Below the pieces are notes generated by a model, which was given only the letters and a program-made list of their open reading frames with translations, made no database searches and was not told where the DNA came from. From Candidatus Desulfatifera sulfidica (lineage in GTDB: Bacteria > Desulfobacterota > Desulfobulbia > Desulfobulbales > Desulfocapsaceae): DNA of 38,233 nucleotides. Location: the NCBI GenBank assembly GCA_014381505.1, contig JACNLK010000054.1:1-38233 (forward strand), in the 5' to 3' direction. Shown here piece by piece: positions 17,104-25,637 of the stretch. Position 1 is the first letter of the stretch, and each line of letters begins with the position of its first letter. The translations under genes and the position numbers were made by a program.

Positions 17104-17109
17104 TTTATA
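17104..17109 (-). promoter_or_regulatory. Possible -10 element for the mpl operon
   Basis: On the minus strand TATAAA (plus-strand 17104-17109) lies about 28 bases upstream of the 59-aa gene's start at 17076. No convincing -35 is visible 16-18 bases upstream. Weak pattern match. Confidence 0.25.
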
Positions 17110-17199
17110 AGACGGGCAGGTGTTGGTGGTGATCAATATGGCTGGTCTGGTTTGTCGTGTGGGTAAAATCAGCTGGAATTGTACGGGAAAAGATAACAG

Positions 17200-17247
17200 G
17201 CCCTCTGCCACTGGAAGAAGGCCAATTCGTCATAAGCGGCAGAGGGC
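17200..17247 (-). terminator. Probable terminator after the YihY operon
   Basis: A perfect 10-bp inverted repeat, GCCCTCTGCC (17200-17209) with GGCAGAGGGC (17238-17247), with a 28-base loop. On the minus strand it is followed by CTGTTATCTTTTCCC, only a partial T tract. It lies between the 197-aa gene's end at 17296 and the mpl operon. Confidence 0.6.
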
Positions 17248-17295
17248 TGTCCCGATCAGGAATAACGGTCAAGCCATCCCCATGGATTTTTAATA

Positions 17296-17889
17296 TTATC
17301 TCAACTGTAACAGGTTTTCCATGTCAATCTGACTGGCGTAGCTCAGCAACTCATCGCGGCTCATGTCATTTCCCTCAAGAGTGATCAGGAAGAGTTGGTC
17401 GGCCATGATGTGAATTGTGCCGTTGTTGCCCTCATGGGAGACCACTGCCCGTTGGCCGTGGATCAGTTCGAGTGTTTTGTTGGCGGTGGTGAAAATTGAG
17501 TTACCAAAGAGCATGATCATTGACTGCAGCATGGGGGAGTCAGTGAGGATTGTTATTTTGAGTGAGCTGTCACCGCGGCGATAGAGGCGTTCGGCGCTCA
17601 GGCCGCCGTTAAAGACAGCCCCGCCCAGGTTTTTACTGATTACTTCGCGGGCTGTCCAGCCCTCTTGGGGGGCGGGCAGGGTTTTGCCTATGGCCTCTCC
17701 CTTCTGCTGGCGGATGAGCTGTCCGGCGTAGGCCAGACTGTCGGCGGCAGATGAATAGTGTTGATCGGCGTATTCTTGCAATGCCTGGTCTATGGTCACG
17801 AGTACCGGGTCCACGCGCTGTGCAGCCGTGAGAGGCAGAGGGAAGAAAAAAATCAGAGCGAGCAGGGTGCGGACGATCAGGTTTGGCAT
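17296..17889 (-). CDS. Secreted or periplasmic protein, unknown function
   Basis: A 197-residue protein with a clear N-terminal signal peptide (about residues 3-23, hydrophobic core LLALIFFFPLPL, cleavage near TAA-Q). The mature part starts with a helical stretch rich in Ala, Gln and Tyr and then a predicted mixed alpha/beta domain (LKITILTD, ILTDSPMLQSMIMLFGNS, DQLFLITLEGND). There is no Cys after the signal, so it is not a lipoprotein. I do not recognise the family. The start overlaps the yihY stop by 13 bases, so it belongs to that operon and probably acts at or beyond the inner membrane. Confidence 0.75.
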   Translation of the reverse strand: MPNLIVRTLLALIFFFPLPLTAAQRVDPVLVTIDQALQEYADQHYSSAADSLAYAGQLIRQQKGEAIGKTLPAPQEGWTAREVISKNLGGAVFNGGLSAERLYRRGDSSLKITILTDSPMLQSMIMLFGNSIFTTANKTLELIHGQRAVVSHEGNNGTIHIMADQLFLITLEGNDMSRDELLSYASQIDMENLLQLR

Positions 17890-19280
17890 GAGGGCTCCTG
17901 AGTGTTGACGTGTTTGTCTGTCTGTTGGGTGTGTGGTGGTTGCCGGAGTTGCTTGAGGACTTGTGCTGCCTGCTTGAGAGCAGCGGCGCTTAATAGATCG
18001 CCAGGACTGTGGTGGTCGTTGTTGCCAAAGATTGCACTGATGACAGCTTCCGGGGCGATTTGGTCAAGGGGAGTGGCTGGAATCAGATTTTGCTCGTCTG
18101 TATGATGCAGCAGTCCCCCTGAAATCAGTTGTTGAGTCGTCTCCTGTATGAGATGGGTCGGGCAGTGGGGGGAGAGGGCGTGGAGCTGTTTCTCATCCAG
18201 CGTATTTTGTTCCAGAAAGGCCTGGTGGACCTGGATGATGATATCGCAGGCTGCTGCCAGTTGACTGGCAGGCGACGATTTTTTGGGGATGAGTCGATAG
18301 TCGTGCTGCTGGCAGGCGTAGGCAATCTGTGCCCCTGTGAGAATGAAGATCCATCCAAGATAGATCCAGATGAGGAACAGGGGAAGAGTGGCAAACGAAC
18401 CATAGATTGCGTTGTATTTGGCAACCCCGACCTGGAGGCTGATGTAGAGGTTCTGGGTCAGGTACCAGAGCGAACCGGCAAACAGACCACCGGCCAGCGC
18501 AGGAAGGGTTTTGACTTTTGTATTGGGGAAAAAGACATAGACGACTGCGAGGGTCAGGGTGATGATTAAGACCGGGATCAGAGTCAGGGTGACTGTCTGC
18601 ATCCAGGCCAAAGGAAGAAAAAAGTTAAACTTTGCGGAGAGAGACGGATTTTTCAGGATGGTACTTGCGGCAAGTCCAATGTTGACGGACAGGGGCATGA
18701 GGATCAGCAGGGTCAGGTAATCACTGACCTTGCGCAGTAATGAGCGGCCCTGTTTTACATGCCAGATGGAGTTGATGGCCTTTTCGATGTTACCAAAGAC
18801 CAGAATAACACTGATGAATATGCCGACGACTCCAACTGTGCCCAAGGTCGTAAAATTGGTATTGTTGACGTAGTCAAAGAGCCGGTCTGCCGCAGAACGG
18901 AGATGGTCGGTCAGTCCCACTGTGCTTGTCGCTGATGGAGCCGTTTCCGGTGAATTCTCACTGGAGGGGGCATCTGGCCACAGCTCATTGTCTTCAAAGG
19001 TTTCGATGTAGCTGTATACGAGTAACTGGAGTTGTCCGTCACCCCCCAGGCCTTTGACCAGGGCGGTGCTCATGGCCAGCATCGGGACCAGTGAGAGAAG
19101 AATAATGTAGGTCAGGGCGCTGGCGTGCAGTGAGAGTTTGTTGCGCTGGAATTCACGGAGAGTGATCAGGCAGATACGGACCAGGGCGCGCACGGGGTCA
19201 CGCCTGCTGCTGGAGCCAGGCCGCTGGTCGGCCCAGATCAGAAGGCGGTCAGTAAGGCTTGTTGCAGCGGTACTGGTCAT
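17877..19280 (-). CDS. YihY/BrkB family inner-membrane protein
   Basis: A 467-residue polytopic membrane protein. The family signature lies near residues 47-75 (KLSLHASALTYIILLSLVPM), followed by further hydrophobic segments up to about residue 330 and the YAxYGSFATLPLFLIWIYLGW-type block. A C-terminal cytoplasmic region of about 120 residues resembles a winged-helix-like extension found in longer members. Older databases call this family RNase BN by mistake. Its true function is not settled. A roughly 75-residue Ser/Pro/Thr-rich insertion between the first two segments is unusual. It lies 29 bases after the MoaE-like gene. Confidence 0.85.
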   Translation of the reverse strand: MTSTAATSLTDRLLIWADQRPGSSSRRDPVRALVRICLITLREFQRNKLSLHASALTYIILLSLVPMLAMSTALVKGLGGDGQLQLLVYSYIETFEDNELWPDAPSSENSPETAPSATSTVGLTDHLRSAADRLFDYVNNTNFTTLGTVGVVGIFISVILVFGNIEKAINSIWHVKQGRSLLRKVSDYLTLLILMPLSVNIGLAASTILKNPSLSAKFNFFLPLAWMQTVTLTLIPVLIITLTLAVVYVFFPNTKVKTLPALAGGLFAGSLWYLTQNLYISLQVGVAKYNAIYGSFATLPLFLIWIYLGWIFILTGAQIAYACQQHDYRLIPKKSSPASQLAAACDIIIQVHQAFLEQNTLDEKQLHALSPHCPTHLIQETTQQLISGGLLHHTDEQNLIPATPLDQIAPEAVISAIFGNNDHHSPGDLLSAAALKQAAQVLKQLRQPPHTQQTDKHVNTQEPSCQT

Positions 19281-19309
19281 GGTTTGACGCTCCCCGGATA
19301 GATGGCCGT

Positions 19310-19675
19310 TTAGTCGGCCTTGATTTCCCGCTTGGTGAGTGCCTCGGCCTTGACCCTGTCCAGAAGTTCAGCCAGAACCGGTTTGATGTTCTCACGGATA
19401 TCACCGGCAACAATAATGAACAGCAGGTCGTCCCCGGGTTGGAAGGTGCCGGCCAGTGGCTCAATAATAATATCGAAGATGCCTTCACTTTTCAGGTATT
19501 CCTGACGCAGCTCCTCGATTTTAATTAAATCGGGAGTGACCTCAAGAGCGGTGACCGGGCTTCGATCACTACGGGACCAGTTGCGGACAACGCCGTTGTG
19601 GATCAGGATCATGCCGACGTTATCTTTGAAGCCTGGTTGTTGCTTGAGTTCTGCGATTCTTTGAGAAATATCCAT
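19310..19675 (-). CDS. MoaE-like protein (molybdopterin synthase large subunit family)
   Basis: A 121-residue protein whose second half follows the MoaE pattern: IIIEPLAGTFQPGDDLLFIIVAG, then a helix with DRVKAEALTKRE, where MoaE has its catalytic lysines. The N-terminal HNGVVRNWSRSD block also fits. It is shorter than classical MoaE (about 150 residues), and no moaD, moaC or moaB lies nearby, so it may be a divergent or repurposed member. The start at 19675 has CAGGAG about eight bases upstream. Family fold likely; molybdopterin synthase activity uncertain. Confidence 0.6.
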   Translation of the reverse strand: MDISQRIAELKQQPGFKDNVGMILIHNGVVRNWSRSDRSPVTALEVTPDLIKIEELRQEYLKSEGIFDIIIEPLAGTFQPGDDLLFIIVAGDIRENIKPVLAELLDRVKAEALTKREIKAD

Positions 19676-19806
19676 AAATTTGAGCTCCTGCTAAACTGTT
19701 GAGGAAATAAATCAATCTTTGATCAAGGTGGAAAAAGATAGTACTGTATGAGTGCTTAGAATTAAATCACATTTTTCCAATTGAGTAAAGTGGAGGGGCC
19801 AGCATA

Positions 19807-20292
19807 ATGTATCAACCTGTTTTGGCCGTTCTGGCTTTTGTCATGTCAGCTGACGGGCGACAGACCCTGCTGGTTCACCGCAATCGCCGTGAACATGATC
19901 TGCATTTGCATAAGGTCAACGGATTGGGCGGAAAGGTGGAGGCTGGCGAGGATGTCTATGCTTGTCTGTGCCGGGAATTACAGGAGGAAGCAGGGATAGT
20001 CTGTGAGCTGGCAATATTGCGTGGCACCATCAGCTGGCCCGGTTTTGGCTCAGCGGGTGAGGATTGGTTTGGGTTTATATTCCGGGTCGATCAGTTCAGC
20101 GGTGAGCCGGTTGCGGTTAATGAGGAGGGTGAGCTGGTCTGGCATGAGTTGAGCGAGCTGGATTCATTGCCCATGTGGGAAGGTGATCGCCATTTTCTGC
20201 CCATGGTTTTTGACGAAAACCCGTCCCTGTTTTACGGTCATATGGTCTATGGTGATGAGGGCCCGCCGGTCTGGACGTGGACCAGGCCGTGA
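19807..20292 (+). CDS. Nudix hydrolase (MutT-like)
   Basis: A 161-residue Nudix enzyme with a complete box: G42, E48, R56-E57 and E60-E61-x-G63 (GGKVEAGEDVYACLCRELQEEAGI region), the Mg2+ site that cleaves nucleoside diphosphates linked to another group. The HKVNGLGGKVE context and the C-terminal WEGDRHFLPMVFD block resemble 8-oxo-dGTP diphosphatases of the MutT/NUDT1 type. GTGGAGGGG precedes the ATG. It is transcribed away from the MoaE-like gene, so the 131-base gap should hold divergent promoters, though none is clear. Confidence 0.9.
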   Translation: MYQPVLAVLAFVMSADGRQTLLVHRNRREHDLHLHKVNGLGGKVEAGEDVYACLCRELQEEAGIVCELAILRGTISWPGFGSAGEDWFGFIFRVDQFSGEPVAVNEEGELVWHELSELDSLPMWEGDRHFLPMVFDENPSLFYGHMVYGDEGPPVWTWTRP

Positions 20293-20418
20293 CGGGATGA
20301 AAATCTCGTTTATTCCCGCAATAACAGAGGCATTTTTCAGGTGCCCTCGAATGTGGCCGGGCCGTTTGCGGATGCCCTGGTCTTTTGCTTTGAACTCAAG
20401 TGTTGCACGGGTTATTCC

Positions 20419-20447
20419 TTGCGGATATGGGGCGTCGACTGTATAAA
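20419..20447 (+). promoter_or_regulatory. Candidate promoter of zapB-like/zapA
   Basis: TTGCGG (20419-20424) and TATAAA (20442-20447) are separated by exactly 17 bases, upstream of the coiled-coil gene. The rest of the 249-base gap between the Nudix gene and this gene shows nothing else recognisable. Confidence 0.5.
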
Positions 20448-20541
20448 GAAGAGAATGAAAATAGACTGGTTTGTGGAATGTTTACAGGTCAGGATTTTAA
20501 TATGAAATGATGAAATATGATTAAGAAGGAGTGCGAAAGAT

Positions 20542-20874
20542 ATGAGTCGGATAAATGAAATGGAGCGCCTGGAACTGTTTGTTGCTAATCTTTTGGAAAA
20601 ATATAACAATCTCCTGGCTGAAAAAAACAAGCTGGCCGAGCTGCTTGTTCAGCGCGAATCAACTATTGAAACGCTTGAGTTTGATCTGGAGGCTCTGGGC
20701 GAGGAACGGGGTGAGATTTCCACACGTGTCAATGGCCTGCTGGGCAAGATTGAGGCCTGGGAGGAAAGTGTCGGCACCCGGGAGAGTGCTTCGCAGGAGG
20801 CTGCGTCTGATAATGGCGGGGTGCAGGGGAACCTGTTTTCTGTGGATTCCCAGGATGGTGTGGTTGTCGAGTAG
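20542..20874 (+). CDS. Coiled-coil protein, ZapB-like
   Basis: A 110-residue protein. Residues 3-75 are a continuous predicted coiled coil (MERLELFVANLLEKY, then NNLLAEKNKLAELL) with heptad leucines. The last 35 residues are acidic and low-complexity. Size, coiled coil and position directly upstream of zapA suggest a ZapB-type division factor that bridges Z-ring protein to other partners, but coiled coils match weakly. AAGGAG precedes the ATG. ZapA follows after 64 bases. Confidence 0.65.
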   Translation: MSRINEMERLELFVANLLEKYNNLLAEKNKLAELLVQRESTIETLEFDLEALGEERGEISTRVNGLLGKIEAWEESVGTRESASQEAASDNGGVQGNLFSVDSQDGVVVE

Positions 20875-20938
20875 AAAGGCTTTGGCCGCATGGATGTCTG
20901 CGGTCTGATCAGCTTGGAAAAACGGAGGAATTGACGAT

Positions 20939-21247
20939 TTGGAACGGCTTGTCCGCTTTGAACTGCTTGGTCAGGAGTACAGTTTCTATAGTGGTGCTCC
21001 GGAGCATGAGGTCGAGGAGGTTCTTGACCTGGTCAGGGGATTGGTCGGTGAAAATGCCTCTGGAGCTCAAGGGGCAATACCGGTGAGTAAGCTTGCCATA
21101 CTGGCAAGTTTGAATATGGCGTCCCGTTATGTGGAACTGAGTCGCAATTTTGATCAATATCGAGAGGATATGGAGAAACGGCTCAGTCACCTCTGTGAGG
21201 AGATTGCTCAAACAGCAAGCGTTGAAAAAGAAAATGGAGGTGGATAA
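20939..21247 (+). CDS. zapA: Cell division protein ZapA
   Basis: Z-ring associated protein that bundles FtsZ filaments. The 102-residue length is usual. The N-terminal beta segment RFELLGQEYSF is followed by HEVEEVLDLV and VSKLAILASLNMASRYVEL, then a C-terminal coiled coil, as in ZapA. No ATG is available; TTG at 20939 is used, nine bases after GGAGGA. zapA next to a 6S RNA gene is a known arrangement and fits here. Confidence 0.88.
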   Translation: MERLVRFELLGQEYSFYSGAPEHEVEEVLDLVRGLVGENASGAQGAIPVSKLAILASLNMASRYVELSRNFDQYREDMEKRLSHLCEEIAQTASVEKENGGG

Positions 21248-21274
21248 TTTTCTTTTGTTTGCTTCCAAATCGGA

Positions 21275-21280
21275 TATAAT
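21275..21280 (+). promoter_or_regulatory. -10 element for the RNA downstream of zapA
   Basis: A perfect TATAAT lies 27 bases after the zapA stop, in an AT-rich stretch. The -35 is weak (TTTTGT-like). It would start transcription near 21287, just ahead of the folded RNA. Confidence 0.5.
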
Positions 21281-21286
21281 AATAAT

Positions 21287-21470
21287 TAGATAGATTAGAA
21301 GGGAGAAGGTCTGGACGAGTAGATCTTGTAATCTGTCAACGGTAAATATTTTTCCCCTGTCCTGTTGGTGATCGACGGCGTGTTGAGCCAACTCTCACAA
21401 AAAGGGCATCTCCGCTGTCTCAAGAAGGAGAATCGCTTGCGAATTTCCAGACCGGGTTATGAGTTCTGCC
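21287..21470 (+). ncRNA. ssrS: Probable 6S RNA
   Basis: 6S RNA binds the housekeeping RNA polymerase and mimics an open promoter. The region has no plausible gene. It begins after a perfect TATAAT and folds into a long closed rod: GGTCTGGA (21308-21315) pairs with TCCAGACC (21446-21453), and a terminal hairpin GTTGG (21364-21368) with CCAAC (21388-21392) lies in the middle, with large internal bulges between. The size (about 150-185 bases), rod shape and position after zapA fit 6S RNA. The ends are approximate. The sequence itself is divergent, so the call rests on structure and location. Confidence 0.55.
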
Positions 21471-21990
21471 CACCTATTTTATAGGTTTAATCATTCTGAC
21501 GACACGGCAGGATGGGGGATTTTTAGTTTTAGACGAACTGACATATTGTCATTTTTATATATCTGGCTTCTGGCCATTCCTGCTTGTCCGTTGTCTGTTG
21601 AAGGCGGTCGGGGGTGCAAAAGGGAGTCAACACAAAGATCTAATCACTGTGCTGGTGGCTTGGGCGGTGAAGCCGGATCACGAATTGAAGGAAGCAGGAA
21701 CTGCTTGAGTAACCTGACGCCCGGTGGCTTTGTTATGGCCATTGGTCGATTATATATAAAAAACAAACTGGCCTCTTAAGGAGCTGTTTGTTGGGTATTT
21801 CTCTATGAACGCAGCAATGCCGCGGCTAATTTAGTTTTTCTCTTTGTCAATACAGGTTCGGTGTTTACCCGGACTCCTGGCAAGTAGATCTCTCGCCTTA
21901 TTCCTTCCTCGTTTCGTCTCCGGTCGTTGAGCTGTTTTCTTCGTGCTCATTTCTCCAGACTGCCAGTGACAGTGTTAACCCCGCGAGGTG
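21471..21990 (+). other. Long non-coding stretch upstream of rny, with several hairpins
   Basis: About 520 bases without a convincing gene. Visible short inverted repeats are ACCTA/TAGGT near 21471-21486, TGTTGA/TCAACA near 21596-21633, GGCTT/AAGCC near 21657-21674, AGCAG/CTGCT near 21691-21703, and AACAAAC/GTTTGTT at 21762-21792. GGGCG near 21662 can pair with CGCCC near 21718, enclosing the two small hairpins. This may be a second RNA or a long rny leader. I recognise no known class. Confidence 0.35.
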
Positions 21991-21997
21991 GGTGCCT

Positions 21998-23563
21998 ATG
22001 GAACTATTCAGTCAATTAATTTATTTTCTTTTGCCCGGTCTTGTCGTTGGTCTGGTGGTGGGTTTTTTGTTGCGTAAACGATTTGTTGAAGGACATCGCG
22101 ACAATATTGAACAACAGGCCAGGCAGCTGATTGAAAATGCCCTGGTCGAGTCTGAGCAGCTGAAAAAAGAAGCCTTGCTTCAGAGTAAGGATCAGGCGCA
22201 TCAGTTTACGCAGGAGGCTAAAGAAGAAATTCGCCTTGAACAGAAGGACCTCAAAGATCGATGGCGTGAACTCAACAGGAAAAAAGAACAGCAGAGAAAG
22301 GAAAACCTGGAGATTGAAAGTCGACAGGAGAAGATTGAGCACCGTGAAGACCTTCTCAAAAAGCAGGAAAAAGCCCTTGTCGACAGGACACAGGAGATCG
22401 AGCAGCTCACTAATCAAAGGCGCAACGAATTGGAGCGATTGGCCGGGCTGAGCCAGGAGGAGGCCAAAAAACAATTAATGGACTCACTGGAGAGTGAGGC
22501 GCGAATGAATGCCGCCAAAACCCTGGCTCGCATCGAGAATGAGATGAAGATGCAGGCGGATCGCAAGGGCAAGAATATCCTGGCGCTCGCCATTTCCCGT
22601 TATGCCGGTGATTATGTCGCTGATAAGACCGTTTCCACGGTACCTTTGCCCAATGATGAAATGAAGGGCCGGATTATCGGGCGTGAAGGTCGTAATATCC
22701 GCGCTATTGAAGCGGCAACCGGGATTGATATTATTATTGATGATACACCCGAGGCAGTGATTCTCTCTGGTTTTAATCCGGTACGGCGCGAGGTTGCCAG
22801 ACTGGCCCTGATGCAGTTGATCAGTGACGGTCGTATTCATCCGGCCCGAATTGAGGAAGTTGTGGCCAAGGTCACCAAGGAGTTGGGAGTCGTCATGCGT
22901 GAGGCTGGCGAACAGGCCACCTTTGATGTGGGTGCACACGGTGTCCATGTTGAGTTGATTAACCTCCTGGGACGTCTCAAATACCGAACCAGTTATGGCC
23001 AGAATGTCCTTCAGCATTCCCTTGAAGTTGCCTTTCTGTGTGGAATTATGGCGGCTGAATTGGGCATTGATGTCAAAATGGCGAAACGAGCCGGTCTGCT
23101 TCATGATATTGGTAAGGCTGTGGATCATGAAGTTGAGGGATCGCATGCGGTTATTGGCCGTGATCTGGCGAAACGTTATGGTGAGCCCGAAGAGGTTGTG
23201 TATGCCATTGGCGCACATCACGAGGACCAGCCACCCCAGAGTGTTCTTGATGTCCTTGTGCAGGCAGCGGATGCCCTTTCAGGGGCCAGGCCGGGAGCAC
23301 GAAAGGAGATGCTGCAGACCTATGTTAAGCGCCTTGAGGAACTGGAGCAGATAGCCACATCCTTTGAGGGAGTGGAGAAGTCCTATGCAATCCAGGCCGG
23401 ACGTGACCTGCGAATCATTGTTGATTCCAATAAGGTCAAAGATGAGGATACAGTCCTCTTAAGTCAGGATATCGCTAAAGGAATCGAGGAACAGTTGACG
23501 TACCCTGGTCAGATCAGGGTTACGGTCATTCGAGAGACTCGCGCGGTTGAATACGCCAGATAA
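21998..23563 (+). CDS. rny: Ribonuclease Y
   Basis: Membrane-anchored endoribonuclease that starts mRNA decay. The 521-residue protein has one N-terminal transmembrane helix (about 3-25), a long charged coiled coil to about 190, a KH domain ([19 protein letters not shown]), and an HD domain with [12 protein letters not shown] and the AHHEDQPP block. The ATG at 21998 has GAGGTG eight bases upstream; the GTG at 21992 is less likely. It is preceded by 750 bases without protein-coding genes and followed by a terminator. Confidence 0.96.
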   Translation: MELFSQLIYFLLPGLVVGLVVGFLLRKRFVEGHRDNIEQQARQLIENALVESEQLKKEALLQSKDQAHQFTQEAKEEIRLEQKDLKDRWRELNRKKEQQRKENLEIESRQEKIEHREDLLKKQEKALVDRTQEIEQLTNQRRNELERLAGLSQEEAKKQLMDSLESEARMNAAKTLARIENEMKMQADRKGKNILALAISRYAGDYVADKTVSTVPLPNDEMKGRIIGREGRNIRAIEAATGIDIIIDDTPEAVILSGFNPVRREVARLALMQLISDGRIHPARIEEVVAKVTKELGVVMREAGEQATFDVGAHGVHVELINLLGRLKYRTSYGQNVLQHSLEVAFLCGIMAAELGIDVKMAKRAGLLHDIGKAVDHEVEGSHAVIGRDLAKRYGEPEEVVYAIGAHHEDQPPQSVLDVLVQAADALSGARPGARKEMLQTYVKRLEELEQIATSFEGVEKSYAIQAGRDLRIIVDSNKVKDEDTVLLSQDIAKGIEEQLTYPGQIRVTVIRETRAVEYAR

Positions 23564-23576
23564 GAATGTTCTGCCG

Positions 23577-23612
23577 GCAATGCAGGATGCCGGATCCATT
23601 GCAGTTTTTTTT
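23577..23612 (+). terminator. Intrinsic terminator after rny
   Basis: GCAATG (23577-23582) pairs with CATTGC (23597-23602), and inside it GGAT pairs with ATCC around a short loop. Eight T's follow (23605-23612). It lies 14 bases after the rny stop. Confidence 0.85.
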
Positions 23613-23742
23613 GTCGGCAATGGGTGGAGAGAGTGAAGGGTACTTTGAAAAAGCAGGGTTTTCGTTCAAGATGCAAAGTGGATCCTGGGCGAAAAGATAA
23701 TTTTCCAAGGGAGCCAGAAGAGAAGAGAGTTGGAGATGAGTA

Positions 23743-24960
23743 ATGCCCACCATTGATGAACAGATTGCCCTGATTGAGAGGGGTTGTGTAGATTGTATAG
23801 CTCGTGATGAGCTGGTTTCCAAGCTTCAGCGGTCAGAGAGTACTGGCGTTCCATTACGAATCAAGGCCGGTTTTGACCCTACGGCTCCTGATCTCCATCT
23901 GGGGCATACAGTTCTGCTGCAGAAATTAAAGCATTTTCAGGATCTGGGGCATGATATTTATTTTCTGATCGGTGATTTTACTGGAATGATCGGTGACCCG
24001 ACCGGAAAGTCTGAGACTCGCAAAGCTCTGACTCGTGAAGATGTGGCCCGTAATGCCGAAAGCTACAAAGAGCAGGTCTTCAAAATTCTGGACCCTGAGC
24101 GTACTCGTGTGGTTTTTAACAGCGAATGGCTGGGCGCACTGAATTCATTTGATATGATTCGTCTTGCCTCGGAGCTGACGGTGGCACGTATGCTTGAGCG
24201 TGAAGACTTCAAGGTTCGATTCCGCGAGGGCAGTCCCATCTCCATCCATGAGTTTCTCTATCCATTGATTCAGGGGTACGACTCAGTGGCCTTGGAGGCA
24301 GATGTGGAGCTGGGCGGTACGGATCAACTGTTTAACCTCCTCATGGGGCGTGACCTCCAGCGTTCACGGGGGCAGGAGCCACAGGTCGTCCTGACACTTC
24401 CTCTCCTTGAGGGATTGGATGGCGTAAATAAGATGAGCAAGTCTCTTGGAAATTATATCGGTATTACCGAGAGTGCCAATGATATATATGGAAAGGTGCT
24501 GTCTGTTTCCGATACGTTGATGTTTCGCTATTTTGATCTTCTCAGTGACCTGAGCAGGGAGGAGATTGCATCCTTGCGCCAGGGGATGGAAAGCGGTGAG
24601 CTTCATCCCAAAGCCGTTAAACAACAGCTTGCCCGGGAGTTGACGGCGCGTTTTTCCTCAACAGAGGAGGCTGTTCGGGCTGAGGTAAACTTTGATCAGG
24701 TTTTCAAGAAGGGTGGGGTGCCCGATGATCTGCCCGAGATGACTCTTGAGGCAGGGGAGGCCGTCTGGCTGCCTCAGTTATTGGTTGATGCCGAATTAGT
24801 CAAGTCTACTTCCGATGGTCGGCGAATGATAAAGCAGAATGCCGTTTCGGTGGATGGTGAAAAAATCACTGACATGGCGGCGAAGATAGCCCCGGAGGGT
24901 GAAGTGCTGCTTAAGGTAGGAAAGTTGCGATATTGTAAAGTGCAGTTTGCAAAGCCCTAG
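23743..24960 (+). CDS. tyrS: Tyrosyl-tRNA synthetase
   Basis: Class I synthetase charging tRNA-Tyr. The 405-residue protein carries HLGH (52-55) in place of [12 protein letters not shown] near 191, and KMSKS at 230-234, the late position typical of the TyrS subtype with an early HLGH. A C-terminal S4 RNA-binding domain follows (about 340-405, [20 protein letters not shown]). The ATG at 23743 follows GGAGATGAGTA. It has its own transcription unit between two terminators. No T-box leader is visible in the 180-base gap. Confidence 0.96.
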   Translation: MPTIDEQIALIERGCVDCIARDELVSKLQRSESTGVPLRIKAGFDPTAPDLHLGHTVLLQKLKHFQDLGHDIYFLIGDFTGMIGDPTGKSETRKALTREDVARNAESYKEQVFKILDPERTRVVFNSEWLGALNSFDMIRLASELTVARMLEREDFKVRFREGSPISIHEFLYPLIQGYDSVALEADVELGGTDQLFNLLMGRDLQRSRGQEPQVVLTLPLLEGLDGVNKMSKSLGNYIGITESANDIYGKVLSVSDTLMFRYFDLLSDLSREEIASLRQGMESGELHPKAVKQQLARELTARFSSTEEAVRAEVNFDQVFKKGGVPDDLPEMTLEAGEAVWLPQLLVDAELVKSTSDGRRMIKQNAVSVDGEKITDMAAKIAPEGEVLLKVGKLRYCKVQFAKP

Positions 24961-25003
24961 TGGTTTTCTGCGCTGCTGTTCACGGCGAGACATTACGTAA
25001 ATA

Positions 25004-25046
25004 TAAAAAAAGCCGGATTGCCATTCGTTGGTAATCCGGCTTTTTG
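25004..25046. terminator. Bidirectional terminator between tyrS and the Fur-family gene
   Basis: AAAAAGCCGGATT and AATCCGGCTTTTT form a near-perfect 13-bp stem with a 14-base loop, flanked by A's on the left and T's on the right, so it works for both convergent genes. Confidence 0.9.
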
Positions 25047-25079
25047 GCGTATGGGTATTTTTGAGTAAGTGGATTCTGC

Positions 25080-25496
25080 TTAATTTGAAAGGGGGGAGTC
25101 AGCCTTTTTAGTACAGGTCGGGCAGACACCGGTGAATTCAATGTGGTGACTGTAGATCTGGTAATGGCTTTCGTTGGCGGCAGCTGTGTTGATATCGGTC
25201 TGGAAATCCATGTCAATATCATTGACCCTGCCGCATTCAAGGCAGCGAATGTGATAATGAGGGCTGGTGGTTGCATCAAACCTTTTTTGGGTTCCACCAA
25301 CTTCAATCTTGAGAATCATGCCGGATTCAGCCATCAGGTCGAGATTCCGATAGACTGTGCCAAGGCCAATGCGGGGCAGGCGCCTGCGGACCATGTCATA
25401 GACTTCATTTGCGGTTGGATGTGAGGTCACTTTTGCCAGTTCTTCAAGGATTACTTGACGCTGTGTGGTCAGTCTCATGTTCGCTGTTGATTCCAT
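25080..25496 (-). CDS. Fur-family regulator, probably PerR-like
   Basis: A 138-residue metal-dependent repressor. A winged helix covers about 8-70 with recognition segment RIGLGTVYRNLDLM (42-55). The dimer and metal domain has HYH (80-82), a structural zinc site C85, C88, C125 and C128, and HH at 117-118. The short length and SPHYHIRCLECG block favour PerR-type peroxide sensing over iron-sensing Fur. In an anaerobe with an exported rubrerythrin nearby this is attractive but not proven. Start at 25496 follows AGGA; Met7 is an alternative. No target gene is adjacent. Confidence 0.85.
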   Translation of the reverse strand: MESTANMRLTTQRQVILEELAKVTSHPTANEVYDMVRRRLPRIGLGTVYRNLDLMAESGMILKIEVGGTQKRFDATTSPHYHIRCLECGRVNDIDMDFQTDINTAAANESHYQIYSHHIEFTGVCPTCTKKADSPLSN

Positions 25497-25520
25497 AATT
25501 CCTGTCCATTTGTGATGTTG

Positions 25521-25553
25521 ATAATTAATGACTGCTATTAATCGATATTATAA
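25521..25553 (-). promoter_or_regulatory. Promoter and possible operator of the Fur-family gene
   Basis: A perfect minus-strand TATAAT (plus-strand 25548-25553) lies about 50 bases upstream of the start. Downstream of it are two ATTAAT palindromes seven bases apart within an AT-rich block, GATAATTAAT and ATTAATCGAT (from 25521). The arrangement resembles a Fur/PerR box, so self-regulation is possible, but no clean 7-1-7 match is seen. Confidence 0.4.
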
Positions 25554-25637
25554 TCAGGGTAAAACTAACTTGTGAAAAAATCAAGAAAAAAAGCAGGTGA
25601 TCCATGTCGGGCAACTCCCCACAATGGGCTGCCTGAG

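Noticed and set aside
21459-21779. A 106-codon open frame between the 6S-like RNA and rny
   Set aside because: It has no ribosome-binding site, its composition is unlike the neighbouring proteins, no domain is recognisable, and it overlaps several RNA-like hairpins.
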